A stretch of 64,000 bases of DNA from Virgibacillus profundi (GTDB lineage Bacteria; Bacillota; Bacilli; Bacillales; Amphibacillaceae): NCBI RefSeq assembly GCF_002287375.1, contig NZ_NPOA01000005.1, forward strand, positions 124,001 to 188,000. The letters run 5' to 3'. Made by a program: the position numbers and the translations under genes. The notes beneath the pieces are model-generated. The model was not told the DNA's origin, made no database searches, and saw nothing but the letters and a program-made list of their open reading frames with translations. Shown here in pieces: positions 25,813 to 34,113 of the stretch (its first letter is position 1; the number at the start of each line of letters is the position of its first letter).

Positions 25813-27891
25813 ATGTCGGATTATCTAGTAATTGTTGAATCACCAGCAAAAGCAAAAACAATTGAACGTTATTTAGGAAAGAAATATAAAGTAAAAGCAT
25901 CCATGGGGCATGTTCGGGATTTGCCAAAAAGTCAAATGGGTGTTGATACAGATGATGAATATAAACCGAAATACATTACCATTCGCGGGAAAGGTGATGT
26001 CTTAAAGGAACTGAGATCAGCAGCTAAAAAAGCAAAAAAAATATTTCTGGCTGCCGACCCCGATAGAGAAGGAGAGGCAATTGCTTGGCATCTGGCACAT
26101 ATTTTAAATGTAGATGAGAATTCCAAGTGCCGTGTTGTTTTTAATGAAATTACGAAGGATGCGATCAAAGAATCATTTAAACATCCGAGATCAATTGATA
26201 CAGATTTAGTTGATGCACAACAGGCTAGACGTATTCTTGATAGATTGGTTGGTTATAACATCAGTCCATTACTTTGGAAAAAAGTAAAAAAAGGATTGAG
26301 TGCAGGGAGAGTACAGTCTGTAGCACTTAAAATGATTATTGACAGAGAAAAGGAAATTGAAAAATTCGTACCGGAAGAATATTGGTCAATTGAAGCTGAT
26401 TTCCAAAAGGATAAAGATACATTTGAAGGTGCATTTTACGGATTGAATGGCAAAAAGCTTGAATTAAAAACAGAAGAAGACGTAAAAAATATTTTAAATG
26501 CGCTTAAGGAGAAAAACTTCACGGTTGACAAAGTGAATAAAAGAGAGAGAAAAAGAAATCCGGCTAAGCCTTTCATCACTTCTTCACTACAACAGGAAGC
26601 AGCCAGAAAGCTAAACTTCCGGGCAAGGAAAACCATGATGGTTGCTCAACAATTATATGAAGGTATTGACCTGGGCAAGAAAGCCGGAGGGATTACCGGA
26701 CTGATTACTTATATGCGTACAGACTCCACACGCATATCGGAAACAGCAAAACAAGAAGCAAAAGGTTATATTGAAGAAAAATACGGCAAAGAATTTTTGG
26801 GAAATAATAAATCGGAAAAGAAAAAAGAAGGTTCCCAGGATGCCCATGAAGCAGTACGTCCAACATCTGCTTTAAGAGATCCGAAATCGATAAAGGATAT
26901 TTTATCAAGAGATCAGCTTCGCTTGTACAAATTGATCTGGGAGCGATTTTTAGCAAGTCAAATGGCTCCTGCTATTATGGATACAATGACAGTTCATTTA
27001 TTAAATAATGATGTGGAATTTCGTGCCACGGGATCAAAAGTTAAATTTAAAGGTTTTATGAAGGTTTATGTAGAAAGCTCAGATGATAATAAAAAGGTTG
27101 AGGATAAACTCCTGCCGGAATTATCAGAGGGAATGAAGGTAAAAGCAAAAGATATCACTCCAAACCAGCACTTTACACAACCACCACCAAGGTATACAGA
27201 AGCAAGACTTGTTAGGACAATGGAAGAGTCAGGAATAGGAAGACCTTCTACGTATGCACCGACAATTGATACCATTCAGCGGAGAAATTATGTAAACATT
27301 GACAATAAGCGGTTCATTCCAACTGAACTTGGAGGCATTGTAAATGAATTAGTGGAAGAATTTTTCCCGAAAATCATTGATGTAGATTTTACCGTGAAAA
27401 TGGAAGGCGACCTGGATTCAATTGAAGAGGGAAAAACAGAGTGGGTAAAAATCATTGATAATTTTTATCAGGATTTCGAAAAGCGATTGGAAATAGCGGA
27501 AAAAGAAATGGAAAAAATTGAAATCAAAGATGAACCCGCAGGTGAGGATTGTGAAAATTGTGGACATGAAATGGTCTACAAAATGGGGCGTTACGGAAAG
27601 TTTCTTGCCTGTTCCAATTTTCCTGAATGTAGAAATACAAAACCAATACTAAAAGAAATTGGTGTGAAATGTCCAAAATGTAAAGAAGGTAATGTTGTAG
27701 AAAGAAAATCAAAAAAACGCAGAACATTTTATGGTTGTGATCAATTTCCGGACTGTGATTTTATCTCATGGGATAAGCCAATAGCAAGACCATGTCCGAA
27801 GTGTGAATCATTACTTGTAGAAAAGAAAAGCAAAAAGGAAAGTCAAATTAAATGTACAAATTGTGACTACAAAGAAAAAACACAAGATTAA
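25813..27891 (+). CDS. topA: DNA topoisomerase I
   Basis: TopA relaxes negatively supercoiled DNA with a type IA mechanism. The 692-residue protein has the Toprim domain ([17 protein letters not shown] with the catalytic Glu; [14 protein letters not shown] with the metal-binding acidic residues). The active-site Tyr lies in [13 protein letters not shown] near residue 299, and the usual DAHEAVRPT motif follows. The C-terminus has three zinc-finger motifs: CENCG...CSNFPEC, CPKCK...CDQFPDC and CPKCE...CTNC. The ATG is preceded by AGGAGGA. A strong terminator follows, so topA ends its transcript. Confidence 0.98.
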   Translation: MSDYLVIVESPAKAKTIERYLGKKYKVKASMGHVRDLPKSQMGVDTDDEYKPKYITIRGKGDVLKELRSAAKKAKKIFLAADPDREGEAIAWHLAHILNVDENSKCRVVFNEITKDAIKESFKHPRSIDTDLVDAQQARRILDRLVGYNISPLLWKKVKKGLSAGRVQSVALKMIIDREKEIEKFVPEEYWSIEADFQKDKDTFEGAFYGLNGKKLELKTEEDVKNILNALKEKNFTVDKVNKRERKRNPAKPFITSSLQQEAARKLNFRARKTMMVAQQLYEGIDLGKKAGGITGLITYMRTDSTRISETAKQEAKGYIEEKYGKEFLGNNKSEKKKEGSQDAHEAVRPTSALRDPKSIKDILSRDQLRLYKLIWERFLASQMAPAIMDTMTVHLLNNDVEFRATGSKVKFKGFMKVYVESSDDNKKVEDKLLPELSEGMKVKAKDITPNQHFTQPPPRYTEARLVRTMEESGIGRPSTYAPTIDTIQRRNYVNIDNKRFIPTELGGIVNELVEEFFPKIIDVDFTVKMEGDLDSIEEGKTEWVKIIDNFYQDFEKRLEIAEKEMEKIEIKDEPAGEDCENCGHEMVYKMGRYGKFLACSNFPECRNTKPILKEIGVKCPKCKEGNVVERKSKKRRTFYGCDQFPDCDFISWDKPIARPCPKCESLLVEKKSKKESQIKCTNCDYKEKTQD

Positions 27892-27893
27892 TT

Positions 27894-27928
27894 AAAAGCT
27901 GCTCTCAAAATTAAGAGCAGCTTTTTTT
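27894..27928 (+). terminator. Rho-independent terminator after topA
   Basis: A 12-base perfect stem (AAAAGCTGCTCT with AGAGCAGCTTTT) with an eight-base loop ends in a run of T residues, immediately after the topA stop. Confidence 0.92.
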
Positions 27929-28003
27929 GTTTGGTTCATTAATGAATAAGTTTCAGGCAATAAGAATAAGGGAAAACCCCTAATACCTAAGGAGGTTTTC
28001 AAC

Positions 28004-28318
28004 ATGGACATGAGAAAACATTATTTCGTTACGGTGGATACACAGGATATTCGTGAAATTTCCATCCCTGACAGCGGTATTGAATTTGAAATTATTGCGA
28101 GTCAAAATGAGATAGAAGAAATAGAAAAGTTATTTATGAAAAAAAATAAAAACGCCAAAAAGGCAGTACAATATTTAGCGAAGCCGTTTGATGAAAGGGG
28201 AGCAGATAGTGAAAGAGAAGGATATGATGAGCACTTAATGGAAATATATCGTAAGATCAATGAATTAGGAACAATGCAAACAAAAGAAAAAATAAAAGAA
28301 ATAGGGTTATTTGATTAA
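28004..28318 (+). CDS. Small hypothetical protein in the usual trmFO position
   Basis: I do not recognise this 104-residue protein. It has an excellent ribosome binding site (CTAAGGAGGT, eight bases before the ATG) and base composition like its neighbours, so it is probably a real gene. The product is acidic and charged, with a beta-like N-terminal part (YFVTVDTQDIREISI) and helical segments; no membrane segment or cysteine is present. It stands between topA and xerC, where Bacillus subtilis has trmFO (gid), to which it has no resemblance. Upstream lies a TTCATTAATGAA palindrome (27935-27946). No function can be proposed. Confidence 0.75.
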   Translation: MDMRKHYFVTVDTQDIREISIPDSGIEFEIIASQNEIEEIEKLFMKKNKNAKKAVQYLAKPFDERGADSEREGYDEHLMEIYRKINELGTMQTKEKIKEIGLFD

Positions 28319-28570
28319 AAAGTTGTCTATAACTGTAATAATCAATTAATAGCACAAAGATTTTCACCCTATTTAATTTTCTAAACAGATCGAATTGTTT
28401 ATTGTTGACTATTTACTTTGAAAAAGATATAATTACGCATTGGTAAGGATAATTACTTGACACCCTATTAGAGTATGAAAGAATTTAGAAAATTATACTA
28501 TAAATAGAATCTTTATGTTATAATTATACCAAGGTCAATTCAGAATTTTGTTACAATTGTGTTAAGTTTA
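28319..28570. other. AT-rich intergenic region upstream of xerC-hslVU-codY
   Basis: No gene is readable in the roughly 300 bases before xerC, and no remnant of trmFO could be recognised. An imperfect CodY-box-like sequence lies at 28480-28494 (AGAATTTAGAAAATT, about four mismatches to the consensus), and another weaker one near 28374. A TTATAATTATAC stretch near 28520 could be a second -10 region without a good -35. The main promoter is annotated separately. Confidence 0.5.
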
Positions 28571-28599
28571 TTGCATATCATATTATTATATGGTATGAT
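28571..28599 (+). promoter_or_regulatory. Predicted sigma-A promoter of xerC-hslV-hslU-codY with spacer palindrome
   Basis: TTGCAT and TATGAT hexamers are 17 bases apart, 28 bases before the xerC TTG start, so the mRNA leader would be only about 20 bases. The 24 bases from 28574 to 28597 form an imperfect palindrome centred between the hexamers (CATATCA...TGGTATG), which looks like a possible repressor site. The regulator is not known. Confidence 0.75.
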
Positions 28600-28627
28600 T
28601 TATTTTGCTGTTTAATGGGGTGGAAAA

Positions 28628-29536
28628 TTGAACAATTTTACTTATGAAAATAATTTATTCATTGAGTATTTACAAATTGAAAAAAACGCATCCCCGTATA
28701 CTGTGAAGTATTATCAGAATGATCTGGAAACATTTTTTTCCTTTTTAACAAGTGAAGGAATTGACCACTTGGATAATGTAGATCAGCGGATTGTTCGCAC
28801 ATTTTTAACCAGTCTTTATAATAGACAGTTAGGAAGAAGATCTGTTTCGAGAAAAATTTCTACATTAAAAAGCTTTTATAAGTTTCTCGAACGTGAAAGT
28901 CTAGTTACAACAAATCCGATTATGCATGTAACCTTACCAAAAACAAATAAACCAATTCCAGGATTTTTATATAAGGAAGAATTGGAAAAACTATTTGAAG
29001 TAAGTGATTCAACTGATCCACTTGGACAACGTGATCAGGCTATTCTGGAAACACTATACGGAACAGGAATAAGGGTTAGTGAGTGCCAAGGTTTGCAATT
29101 GGACGATATAGACTTTTCAATTGGAACTTTATTTGTAAAAGGTAAAGGTGGAAAGGAACGTTACGTACCTTTTGGAAGTTTTGCAGAAAACGCCTTGAAT
29201 AATTACATAATTGAAGGCAGAAGTGAGCTTTTAAAGAAATCCAAACAACAAACGGATTCCGTTTTTTTAAATGCCCGGGGTACGCCCCTAACTGCAAGAG
29301 GGATAAGGATGATACTTAATAAAATGGTAGAAAAAGCTGCAATGACCATTCATGTACATCCCCATAAATTGCGTCATACCTTCGCTACACATCTGTTGAA
29401 TGAAGGTGCTGATTTACGCAGTGTACAAGAGTTATTAGGACATGAAAATCTATCATCTACACAAATTTATACCCACGTAACAAAAGACCATTTACGAAAT
29501 GTGTATATGAACAGCCATCCAAGAGCAAATAAATAA
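28628..29536 (+). CDS. xerC: Tyrosine recombinase XerC (CodV)
   Basis: XerC acts with XerD at dif to resolve chromosome dimers. The 302-residue protein has an N-terminal SAM-like DNA-binding domain (about 5-95) and a C-terminal catalytic domain. The Arg is in GTGIRVSE, the Lys in KGKGGKERYVP, the HxxR box in HPHKLRHTFATHLL, and the late His and nucleophilic Tyr in LGHENLSSTQIYTH. The start is TTG, with TGGGGTGG upstream. It heads the conserved xerC-hslV-hslU-codY operon. Confidence 0.96.
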   Translation: MNNFTYENNLFIEYLQIEKNASPYTVKYYQNDLETFFSFLTSEGIDHLDNVDQRIVRTFLTSLYNRQLGRRSVSRKISTLKSFYKFLERESLVTTNPIMHVTLPKTNKPIPGFLYKEELEKLFEVSDSTDPLGQRDQAILETLYGTGIRVSECQGLQLDDIDFSIGTLFVKGKGGKERYVPFGSFAENALNNYIIEGRSELLKKSKQQTDSVFLNARGTPLTARGIRMILNKMVEKAAMTIHVHPHKLRHTFATHLLNEGADLRSVQELLGHENLSSTQIYTHVTKDHLRNVYMNSHPRANK

Positions 29537-29562
29537 TAATAGACCCAAAGAGGTGATTTAAA

Positions 29563-30108
29563 TTGTCAACGGAAATGCATGCTACTACTATTTTTGCAAT
29601 CATGCATAATGGCCAAAGTGCGATGAGTGGTGATGGTCAGGTGACACTCGGAAATGCAGTCGTTATGAAACATAAAGCAAAAAAAGTACGCACATTATAT
29701 AATGGACAAATCTTAGCAGGCTTTGCGGGTTCTGTTGCAGATGCATTTACATTGTTTGAAAAGTTTGAAAAAAAGCTTCAGACATTTGATGGGAATTTAG
29801 CACGAGCAGCCGTTGAGCTGGCCCAGGAATGGCGCAGTGATAAAGTATTGCGTAAGTTAGAGGCAATGCTTATTGTGATGAATAAAGAAAATATGTTTTT
29901 AGTATCCGGTACAGGGGAAGTGATCGAACCTGATGATGGGATACTGGCAATAGGCTCAGGTGGGAATTATGCTTTAAGTGCAGGAAGAGCACTTGTTAAA
30001 CATTCCAGCCAGCTGTCAGCAAAAGACATTGCACAATCAGCCCTCGAGATTGCTGGAGAAATATGTGTTTATACGAATGACCATATTACATTAGAGGTAC
30101 TTGACTAA
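29563..30108 (+). CDS. hslV: ATP-dependent protease subunit HslV (ClpQ/CodW)
   Basis: HslV is the proteolytic chamber of the HslUV protease. The 181-residue product, read from a TTG start with AGAGGTGA seven bases upstream, begins [11 protein letters not shown]. Processing of Met would expose Ser2, like the Ser nucleophile reported for Bacillus subtilis CodW. A start at the ATG four codons later would instead follow the usual Thr pattern (MHATT). The body is typical: [15 protein letters not shown], the [17 protein letters not shown] stretch and [14 protein letters not shown]. The ribosome binding site favours TTG. Confidence 0.95.
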   Translation: MSTEMHATTIFAIMHNGQSAMSGDGQVTLGNAVVMKHKAKKVRTLYNGQILAGFAGSVADAFTLFEKFEKKLQTFDGNLARAAVELAQEWRSDKVLRKLEAMLIVMNKENMFLVSGTGEVIEPDDGILAIGSGGNYALSAGRALVKHSSQLSAKDIAQSALEIAGEICVYTNDHITLEVLD

Positions 30109-30128
30109 TAAGGAGGCCTTTTGAAAGC

Positions 30129-31535
30129 ATGGGAATAGATTACACGCCAAAACAAATTGTTGGTCAATTAGATAAATATATTATCGGACAGGATAATGCT
30201 AAGAAGTCTGTTGCGATCGCACTGAGAAATCGTTATAGAAGAATGCAGCTTGATGAAAAAATCAAAGAAGAAATTGTTCCTAAAAATATTTTAATGATTG
30301 GTCCAACAGGTGTAGGAAAAACTGAAATAGCACGAAGGCTGGCAAAGCTGGTTGGAGCTCCATTTATTAAAGTGGAAGCAACAAAATTCACAGAAGTAGG
30401 CTATGTTGGTCGTGATGTTGAGTCAATGGTCCGTGATCTTGTTGAAATGGCTTTGCGAATGGTTAAAGAGGAAAAAATGAATGAAGTAAAAGGAAAAGCA
30501 GAAGTGGAAGCGAATAAAAAACTTATAAATCTGTTAGTACCCCAAGCTGATAAAAAAGAATCAACGATGAAAAACCCATTTGAAATGCTTTTTTCTCAGC
30601 AAATGAACAGTGATGATGAAACAGGCAGTGAAAAAGAAAGCGAAAAAGATGAAGAAATAAAAAATAAGCGAAAACGTGTGGAGCACAAGCTTGCACTCGG
30701 TGAACTTGAAGATAATATGGTTACAGTTGAAATTGATGAATTACCCCCATCCATGTTTGACATGCTGCAAGGTTCGGGTATGGAACAAATGGGGATGAAT
30801 ATGCAGGATGCGCTTGGACAGTTTATGCCAAAAAAGAAAAAGAAACGAAAGCTACCAGTTTCCGAAGCGAGAAAAGTTTTAACACAGCAAGAGGCTCAGA
30901 AGCTGGTTGATATGGAAGAAGCGGCACAAGTTGCTATCCTTCGGGCAGAACAATCTGGTATCATTTTTGTTGATGAGATTGATAAAGTGGCAGGTAAGCA
31001 GGATAATTCAGCAAATGTTTCTAGAGAAGGTGTCCAGCGCGATATTCTTCCAATTGTAGAAGGCTCTACAGTAGTTACAAAACACGGTCCAGTAAAAACA
31101 GATCACATGCTTTTTATCGCTGCAGGAGCATTTCATATGGTAAAACCATCTGATTTGATTCCCGAATTGCAAGGAAGATTTCCAATACGTGTTGAATTGG
31201 AAAAACTGGCAATTGAGGATTTTAAGCGAATTTTAAATGAACCTTCAAATGCTTTGTTAAAACAATACAAGGCATTGTTGCAAACAGAAGGTATAAATGT
31301 TGAATTTACAGACGAAGCTATAACAAGGATTGCTGAAATAGCATTTCAGGTAAATCAGGAGACTGATAACATAGGGGCAAGAAGATTGCATACGATTCTG
31401 GAGAAGCTGTTGGAGGATCTATCCTTTGAAGCACCGGATATTAATATGGATAAAATTGAAATCACTCCCGCCTATGTTGATGAAAAACTAAGTTCAATTG
31501 CAAAAAATAAAGATTTAAGTCAATTTATACTATAA
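30129..31535 (+). CDS. hslU: HslUV protease ATPase subunit HslU (ClpY)
   Basis: HslU is the AAA+ unfoldase that feeds HslV. The 468-residue protein starts [20 protein letters not shown] and has Walker A GPTGVGKT (58-65) and the [18 protein letters not shown] region. A long charged intermediate domain follows (about residues 110-240; it includes [15 protein letters not shown]). Walker B ([10 protein letters not shown]), the sensor regions and a C-terminal QFIL tail that docks into HslV are present. It follows hslV by 20 bases and precedes codY. Confidence 0.97.
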   Translation: MGIDYTPKQIVGQLDKYIIGQDNAKKSVAIALRNRYRRMQLDEKIKEEIVPKNILMIGPTGVGKTEIARRLAKLVGAPFIKVEATKFTEVGYVGRDVESMVRDLVEMALRMVKEEKMNEVKGKAEVEANKKLINLLVPQADKKESTMKNPFEMLFSQQMNSDDETGSEKESEKDEEIKNKRKRVEHKLALGELEDNMVTVEIDELPPSMFDMLQGSGMEQMGMNMQDALGQFMPKKKKKRKLPVSEARKVLTQQEAQKLVDMEEAAQVAILRAEQSGIIFVDEIDKVAGKQDNSANVSREGVQRDILPIVEGSTVVTKHGPVKTDHMLFIAAGAFHMVKPSDLIPELQGRFPIRVELEKLAIEDFKRILNEPSNALLKQYKALLQTEGINVEFTDEAITRIAEIAFQVNQETDNIGARRLHTILEKLLEDLSFEAPDINMDKIEITPAYVDEKLSSIAKNKDLSQFIL

Positions 31536-31585
31536 TAAATTTTTCAACATCCACTATAATTTTATGAATAAAAAGGAGAATCATT

Positions 31586-32365
31586 ATGGAACTATTAGAT
31601 CGCGCAAGAAAAATTAATGCAATGCTGCAAAAGGCTACAGGAAAATCGGTAAATTTTAATGACATGTCTGCATCATTAAGAGATGTAATCACTGGAAATG
31701 TTTATATTGTCAGCAGAAGAGGTAAATTATTAGGCTTTGCAATTAATCAGGAAATTGAAAATGAGAGAATGAAAGGAATGCTTGAGGAAAGACAATTCCC
31801 TGAAGAGTATATTCAAGGATTATCAAGTATTCATGAAACTACAGCAAACCTTGATATTGAAAGCAAACATACAGTATTTCCTGTTGAAAACAGTGAATTA
31901 TTTAAAAATGGATTAACAACAATTGTACCAATTATTGGCGGAGGAGAACGTCTGGGAACGCTTGTTTTAGGAAGACTTACAGAAAGCTTTAATGATGATG
32001 ATCTATTACTCGCTGAATATGGTGCAACCGTTGTTGGTATGGAAATTTTACATGAGAAAACAGAAGAAATTGAAATGGAAGCAAGAAGTAAAGCAGTAGT
32101 ACAAATGGCGATCAGTTCACTTTCTTACAGTGAATTGGAAGCAATTGACCATATTTTCGAAGAGTTAAACGGAAATGAAGGACTTCTTGTAGCAAGTAAA
32201 ATTGCAGATAGAGTAGGAATTACAAGATCTGTAATTGTAAATGCGCTAAGAAAGCTTGAAAGTGCTGGGGTTATTGAATCCCGTTCACTTGGAATGAAAG
32301 GAACCTATATTAAGGTCCTAAACGATAAATTCTTAGTAGAGCTTGAAAAACTACGTTCAAGATAA
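31586..32365 (+). CDS. codY: GTP/branched-chain amino acid-sensing repressor CodY
   Basis: CodY is the global regulator that represses starvation genes when GTP and isoleucine, leucine or valine are plentiful. The 259-residue protein has an N-terminal GAF domain (about 1-155) and a C-terminal winged helix. That helix has the invariant recognition part [20 protein letters not shown], followed by [19 protein letters not shown]. It is preceded by AAAAGGAGAA and followed by a strong terminator, and lies directly before the fla/che operon, which CodY represses in Bacillus subtilis. Confidence 0.98.
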   Translation: MELLDRARKINAMLQKATGKSVNFNDMSASLRDVITGNVYIVSRRGKLLGFAINQEIENERMKGMLEERQFPEEYIQGLSSIHETTANLDIESKHTVFPVENSELFKNGLTTIVPIIGGGERLGTLVLGRLTESFNDDDLLLAEYGATVVGMEILHEKTEEIEMEARSKAVVQMAISSLSYSELEAIDHIFEELNGNEGLLVASKIADRVGITRSVIVNALRKLESAGVIESRSLGMKGTYIKVLNDKFLVELEKLRSR

Positions 32366-32380
32366 TTATAGAAAAAGTTA

Positions 32381-32407
32381 AAAAAACCAGGGAAACCTGG
32401 TTTTTTT
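32381..32407 (+). terminator. Rho-independent terminator after codY
   Basis: An 11-base perfect stem (AAAAAACCAGG with CCTGGTTTTTT) closed by a GAAA tetraloop is followed by T residues, 15 bases after the codY stop. It insulates the fla/che operon from codY transcription. Confidence 0.93.
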
Positions 32408-32775
32408 AGTGTGTTTAAAATGTCATCTTATTGTAATTTATTTCACATACATTACTTTTGTATCCATTTATAATAATAAGTGTAAAGACTTTAAAATGTT
32501 TTATATAAAAAACAAATGGTATAAAATTCATTTTCTATATTGAATTTCGACATAAAATTCACGTATTACTATTCTGTTTTTGATTTTAACTGATTTTCCT
32601 TCCACATAAAGACATTTTGTTACTTAATTTTACCTAGTAATATATAACTATTTATTTTTCATTTTAAAGAAAATGTCGAAATAGAATAGACTTTAGTTGT
32701 GATATAATTTACAATGTTCGTAGATGTAATAAACTTTATGACTGTTGTTTATAAGGTTTAATAGGAGGAATTTAA
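32408..32775. promoter_or_regulatory. fla/che upstream region with predicted extended -10 promoter
   Basis: This very AT-rich stretch contains no gene. The best promoter is TGATATAAT (32700-32708), an extended -10 about 65 bases before flgB; a weak -35 is at best present. A CATTTTAAAGAAAATG inverted repeat at 32661-32676 just upstream of it resembles a CodY site with about four mismatches, and AAATTCA/TGAATTT (32524/32541) is another inverted repeat. I saw no clear sigma-D promoter here. Confidence 0.6.
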
Positions 32776-33171
32776 TTGGAATTATTTGGTGGGACAATTC
32801 GCACATTGGAAAAATCGCTCAATTATGCTACGGCAAAAAATCGAGCAATTTCTACAAATATTTCAAATATCGACACACCAAACTATAAAGCCAAAGATGT
32901 AGTTTTTAAAGATGCTTTAAATGATGCAGTTGCAAATTCACTTGAAGCCAAACGAACAAATGAAAGACATTTGCCATTTAACTCAATTAATCATTCACCT
33001 TATCAAACTATCGCAAAAAATAATACGATGTATAATCATAACGGTAATAATGTTGATGTTGATAAGGAAATGGCTGAACTAGCTAAAAATCAAATTTATT
33101 ATCAGGCGTTGGTTGACAGAATCAACGGTAAATTCAGCAGTCTTCAAAGTGTTATTCGGGGAGGAAATTAA
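32776..33171 (+). CDS. flgB: Flagellar basal body rod protein FlgB
   Basis: FlgB is a proximal rod component of the flagellar basal body. The 131-residue product has the N-terminal rod motif (NYATAKNRAISTNISNIDTP, with the ANIANxxTP-like pattern) and the C-terminal heptad region (VDKEMAELAKNQIYYQALVDR). The start is TTG with AGGAGGAA at good spacing. It is the first gene of the fla/che operon, with flgC following after two bases. Confidence 0.96.
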   Translation: MELFGGTIRTLEKSLNYATAKNRAISTNISNIDTPNYKAKDVVFKDALNDAVANSLEAKRTNERHLPFNSINHSPYQTIAKNNTMYNHNGNNVDVDKEMAELAKNQIYYQALVDRINGKFSSLQSVIRGGN

Positions 33172-33173
33172 CC

Positions 33174-33623
33174 ATGTCAATATTTAATGCTATTAATTCA
33201 AGTGCAAGTGCATTGACAGCACAACGGCTCAGAATGGATGTTGTTTCTTCCAATATTGCTAATGCCCAAACAACTAGGGCTACGATAAATGAAAATGGGG
33301 AGTATGATCCTTATCGCAGAAAAACGGTAGTTATGGAACCACAAAATCAAAGTTTTAAATCATTTTTACATAAAGCAGCAAATGCTAATGGGTCCTCAGG
33401 TGTTAAAGTAACCGAAATCATAGAAGACGATGAACCCTTTAAACTTGTATTCAATCCATCTCATCCGGACGCTAACGAAGCAGGATATGTACAATTGCCA
33501 AATGTTGATCCGTTAAAAGAGATGGTGGATATGATGAGTGCCACCAGATCCTATGAAGCAAATATAACGTCATTAAACGCCAGTAAAACTATGCTTATGA
33601 AAGCATTGGAAATTGGAAAATAG
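33174..33623 (+). CDS. flgC: Flagellar basal body rod protein FlgC
   Basis: FlgC is a proximal rod protein. The 149-residue sequence has the conserved N-terminal helix with SSNIANAQTTRA, the RRKTVVMEPQNQ stretch, GVKVTEI, and the C-terminal EMVDMMSATRSYEANITSLN. It starts right after flgB with GGGGAGG before the ATG. Length and motifs are as in other Bacillaceae. Confidence 0.97.
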   Translation: MSIFNAINSSASALTAQRLRMDVVSSNIANAQTTRATINENGEYDPYRRKTVVMEPQNQSFKSFLHKAANANGSSGVKVTEIIEDDEPFKLVFNPSHPDANEAGYVQLPNVDPLKEMVDMMSATRSYEANITSLNASKTMLMKALEIGK

Positions 33624-33645
33624 ACTAGTTGGGAGAAACTAAAAA

Positions 33646-33954
33646 ATGAATAATTTACTACTGAATTCGATACCTCAAACGACAATGCCTGTTTCTGAGG
33701 TTGCTAAACCTGTAATGTCACCAGGCGCTGCACAGGCTAATTTTGCTAATGTTTTAAAAACAGCCATTGAAGGAGTTAACAATGCACAGCTCACGTCAGA
33801 TGAAAAAACACAACAATTAGCAAATGGCAGTGTTGATGATCTGCATGATGTAATGATTACTGCCCAAAAAGCAAGTATTACATTAGAAACTACGGTGCAA
33901 ATACAACGTAAAGCAATTGATGCCTATAATGAAATTATGCGTATGCAGGTGTGA
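33646..33954 (+). CDS. fliE: Flagellar hook-basal body complex protein FliE
   Basis: FliE is the adaptor between the MS ring and the rod. The 102-residue protein has a variable N-terminus, the FANVLKTAIEGVNNAQ helix, DLHDVMITAQKASITLETT and the conserved end IQRKAIDAYNEIMRMQV. It sits between flgC and fliF. A repeat element (R2, copy 2) separates it from fliF. Confidence 0.96.
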   Translation: MNNLLLNSIPQTTMPVSEVAKPVMSPGAAQANFANVLKTAIEGVNNAQLTSDEKTQQLANGSVDDLHDVMITAQKASITLETTVQIQRKAIDAYNEIMRMQV

Positions 33955-34000
33955 TTTTATAAATTACATATCTAAACACGCTATTTACAAGGCATTTTAT

Positions 34001-34097
34001 TTTTGGCAGTTAAGAAAGTATAACTACTTTCTTACTGCATAAGTGCAAGCTATGAGCATACGCCTAAAGCGTTGGCGTATGCCAAGTTTTCTAATGT
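34001..34097. repeat. Two-hairpin repeat R2, copy 2 (fliE|fliF)
   Basis: This copy has two clean hairpins. The first pairs 34006-34020 with 34025-34038 (one bulged base) over a four-base loop. The second pairs GCATACGCC (34056-34064) perfectly with GGCGTATGC (34074-34082). Sequence outside and inside the stems is close to copy 1 at 14641-14746, and the right end GTTTTCTAATGT is identical. It lies inside the flagellar operon, just before fliF's ribosome binding site (GGTGGGGGA). Confidence 0.82.
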
Positions 34098-34113
34098 TTT
34101 GGTGGGGGAATAT

